Assembly (NCBI GenBank): GCA_013002305.1 | Contig: JABDKG010000053.1 | Span: forward strand, 1 to 64,000 | From: Hellea sp. | Lineage (GTDB): Bacteria > Pseudomonadota > Alphaproteobacteria > Caulobacterales > Maricaulaceae | Reading direction: 5' to 3' | Length of the DNA stretch: 64,000 nt | In this document: in pieces, positions 63,177 to 64,000 of the stretch | Position numbering within the stretch: the first letter of the stretch is position 1 | How the letters are laid out: the number at the start of each line of letters is the position of its first letter | Notes under the pieces: model-generated | What the model saw: only the letters and a program-made list of their open reading frames with translations | The model's database searches: none | What the model was told of the DNA's origin: nothing | Position numbers and translations under genes: made by a program

Positions 63177-64000
63177 TGCCCGGCGGCTTCGATGTTACAT
63201 CATAAACCACACGATTGACCCCGCGGCACTCATTGATAATGCGGGTCGCTGTTTCAGATAGAAACTCGTGGCTGTATGGATAGTAATCCGCCGTCATACC
63301 ATCGGTTGAGGTTACCGCTCTCAATGCAAGTACGTAATCATATGTACGCCCGTCGCCCATGACGCCGACTGTTTGCACCGGAAGCAAGACTGCGAAAGCC
63401 TGCCATATTTTATTGTAGAGGCCGTGTTTCTTGATTTGATCAAGATAGACAGCGTCGGCATCGCGGAGAATATCCAGCCGATCTTTCGAGATGGCGCCAG
63501 GACAACGGATTGCGAGGCCCGGACCCGGGAATGGGTGACGCTGTACAAAATCTTCATGGAGGCCGAGCTCTCGGCCAAGCGCGCGGACTTCGTCTTTGAA
63601 CAGCTCTCGAAGCGGTTCAACAAGTTCCATATCCATCCGCTCCGGCAGGCCGCCAACATTATGGTGGGATTTGATCGTCACAGACGGGCCGCCATCAAAG
63701 GAGACGCTCTCAATCACATCCGGATAAAGCGTACCTTGAGCCAAATACTTCGCGCCGCCAATCTTTTTAGCTTCTCGCTCAAAGATATCGATAAAGGTTC
63801 CGCCGATAATTTTTCGCTTACGTTCTGGATCGGTAATGCCCTCGAGCAGATTGAGAAACTCATCCTCAGCGTCAACGTGGATCAGGCTGATATTATAATG
63901 TTCCCGAAAAAGGGATACGACCTGATCGGACTCGCCTTTGCGCATCATGCCGGTATCGACATAGACACAGGTGAGTTGGTCCCGGATCGCTTCATGAATC
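63160..64000 (-). CDS. guaA: GMP synthase, C-terminal part (runs off right edge)
   Basis: GuaA aminates XMP to GMP with glutamine. The visible part covers the end of the ATP-pyrophosphatase domain and the dimerisation domain: [40 protein letters not shown] and [15 protein letters not shown] at the very end. The track begins at 63948, but the frame continues upstream to base 64000 ([17 protein letters not shown]), so the gene is cut by the window edge and the N-terminal glutaminase is outside. Confidence 0.95.
   Translation of the reverse strand, partial: IHEAIRDQLTCVYVDTGMMRKGESDQVVSLFREHYNISLIHVDAEDEFLNLLEGITDPERKRKIIGGTFIDIFEREAKKIGGAKYLAQGTLYPDVIESVSFDGGPSVTIKSHHNVGGLPERMDMELVEPLRELFKDEVRALGRELGLHEDFVQRHPFPGPGLAIRCPGAISKDRLDILRDADAVYLDQIKKHGLYNKIWQAFAVLLPVQTVGVMGDGRTYDYVLALRAVTSTDGMTADYYPYSHEFLSETATRIINECRGVNRVVYDVTSKPPGTIEWE

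Overview
The window is ordinary, densely packed chromosome of an alphaproteobacterium. The pointers are 5-aminolevulinate synthase (C4 haem pathway), CtaA, a CBP3-type cytochrome bc1 chaperone, the order pcm-tolC-popZ-valS, the run nrdR-ribD-ribE-ribB-ribH-nusB-thiL, and a FixL/FixJ/FixK oxygen circuit. Moderate base composition, PopZ, TRAP and A2M/PbpC genes and no rhizobial symbiosis genes suggest a marine Caulobacterales/Maricaulales (Hyphomonadaceae-like) relative. This placement is inference and the genus cannot be named from the sequence alone. I see no prophage, insertion sequence or CRISPR array. No gene-free stretch exceeds 300 bases; the longest, about 250 bases, lies upstream of the uracil-DNA glycosylase gene.

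Layout. 1-6.9 kb (minus): left-truncated HerA-type ATPase, tRNA-Pro(TGG), DUF192 protein, tRNA-Glu, recJ, an AlaC-type aminotransferase, a small lipoprotein, argC, and rplM-rpsI with a clear terminator. 7-9.2 kb: an unknown lipoprotein convergent with ctaA, then tRNA-Pro(GGG). 9.2-13.6 kb: plsX-fabH-ihfA-merR, the bc1 chaperone and bamE. 13.6-19.6 kb: glyA, nrdR and the riboflavin/nusB/thiL run. 19.7-24.1 kb: hemA and hemB (divergent), an AraC-type regulator and a 3-hydroxyisobutyrate-dehydrogenase-family enzyme. 24.2-31 kb (plus): a tightly overlapping chain of SLC13 permease, bpt, TRAP dctP-dctQ-dctM and xthA. 31-34 kb: a compact three-gene unit of one EEP-fold nuclease and two DUF3137-type proteins. 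34-41 kb: valS, a very long popZ, tolC, pcm, tRNA-Cys. 41.2-49.2 kb: two universal stress proteins, a receiver-like protein, cardiolipin synthase, an EEP protein, ExoD, FixL, FixJ, a cytochrome c lipoprotein and a FixK-type regulator. 49.2-54.5 kb: nitronate monooxygenase, an MFS exporter, and kbl-tdh followed by an iodotyrosine-deiodinase-like flavoprotein. 54.5-64 kb: uracil-DNA glycosylase, the A2M-pbpC pair, a DUF4328 membrane protein, and right-truncated guaA.

How the parts work together. The 41-49 kb block reads as a low-oxygen/stress regulon. FixL keeps the haem-ligand His and the Arg 20 residues after it. FixJ follows directly. The promoter of the FixK-type gene carries repeated TACGTA elements against a TATAAT. 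Two FNR/FixK-type palindromes sit in the divergent promoters of the stress-protein and exoD genes. The riboflavin run is incomplete: its RibD has only the reductase domain, and its RibB-RibA fusion has lost the zinc cysteines of GTP cyclohydrolase II. The first two steps from GTP must therefore be encoded elsewhere. The most novel-looking items are the deiodinase-like enzyme beside threonine degradation, the EEP-DUF3137-DUF3137 operon, and a predicted leaderless FixK target (exoD).
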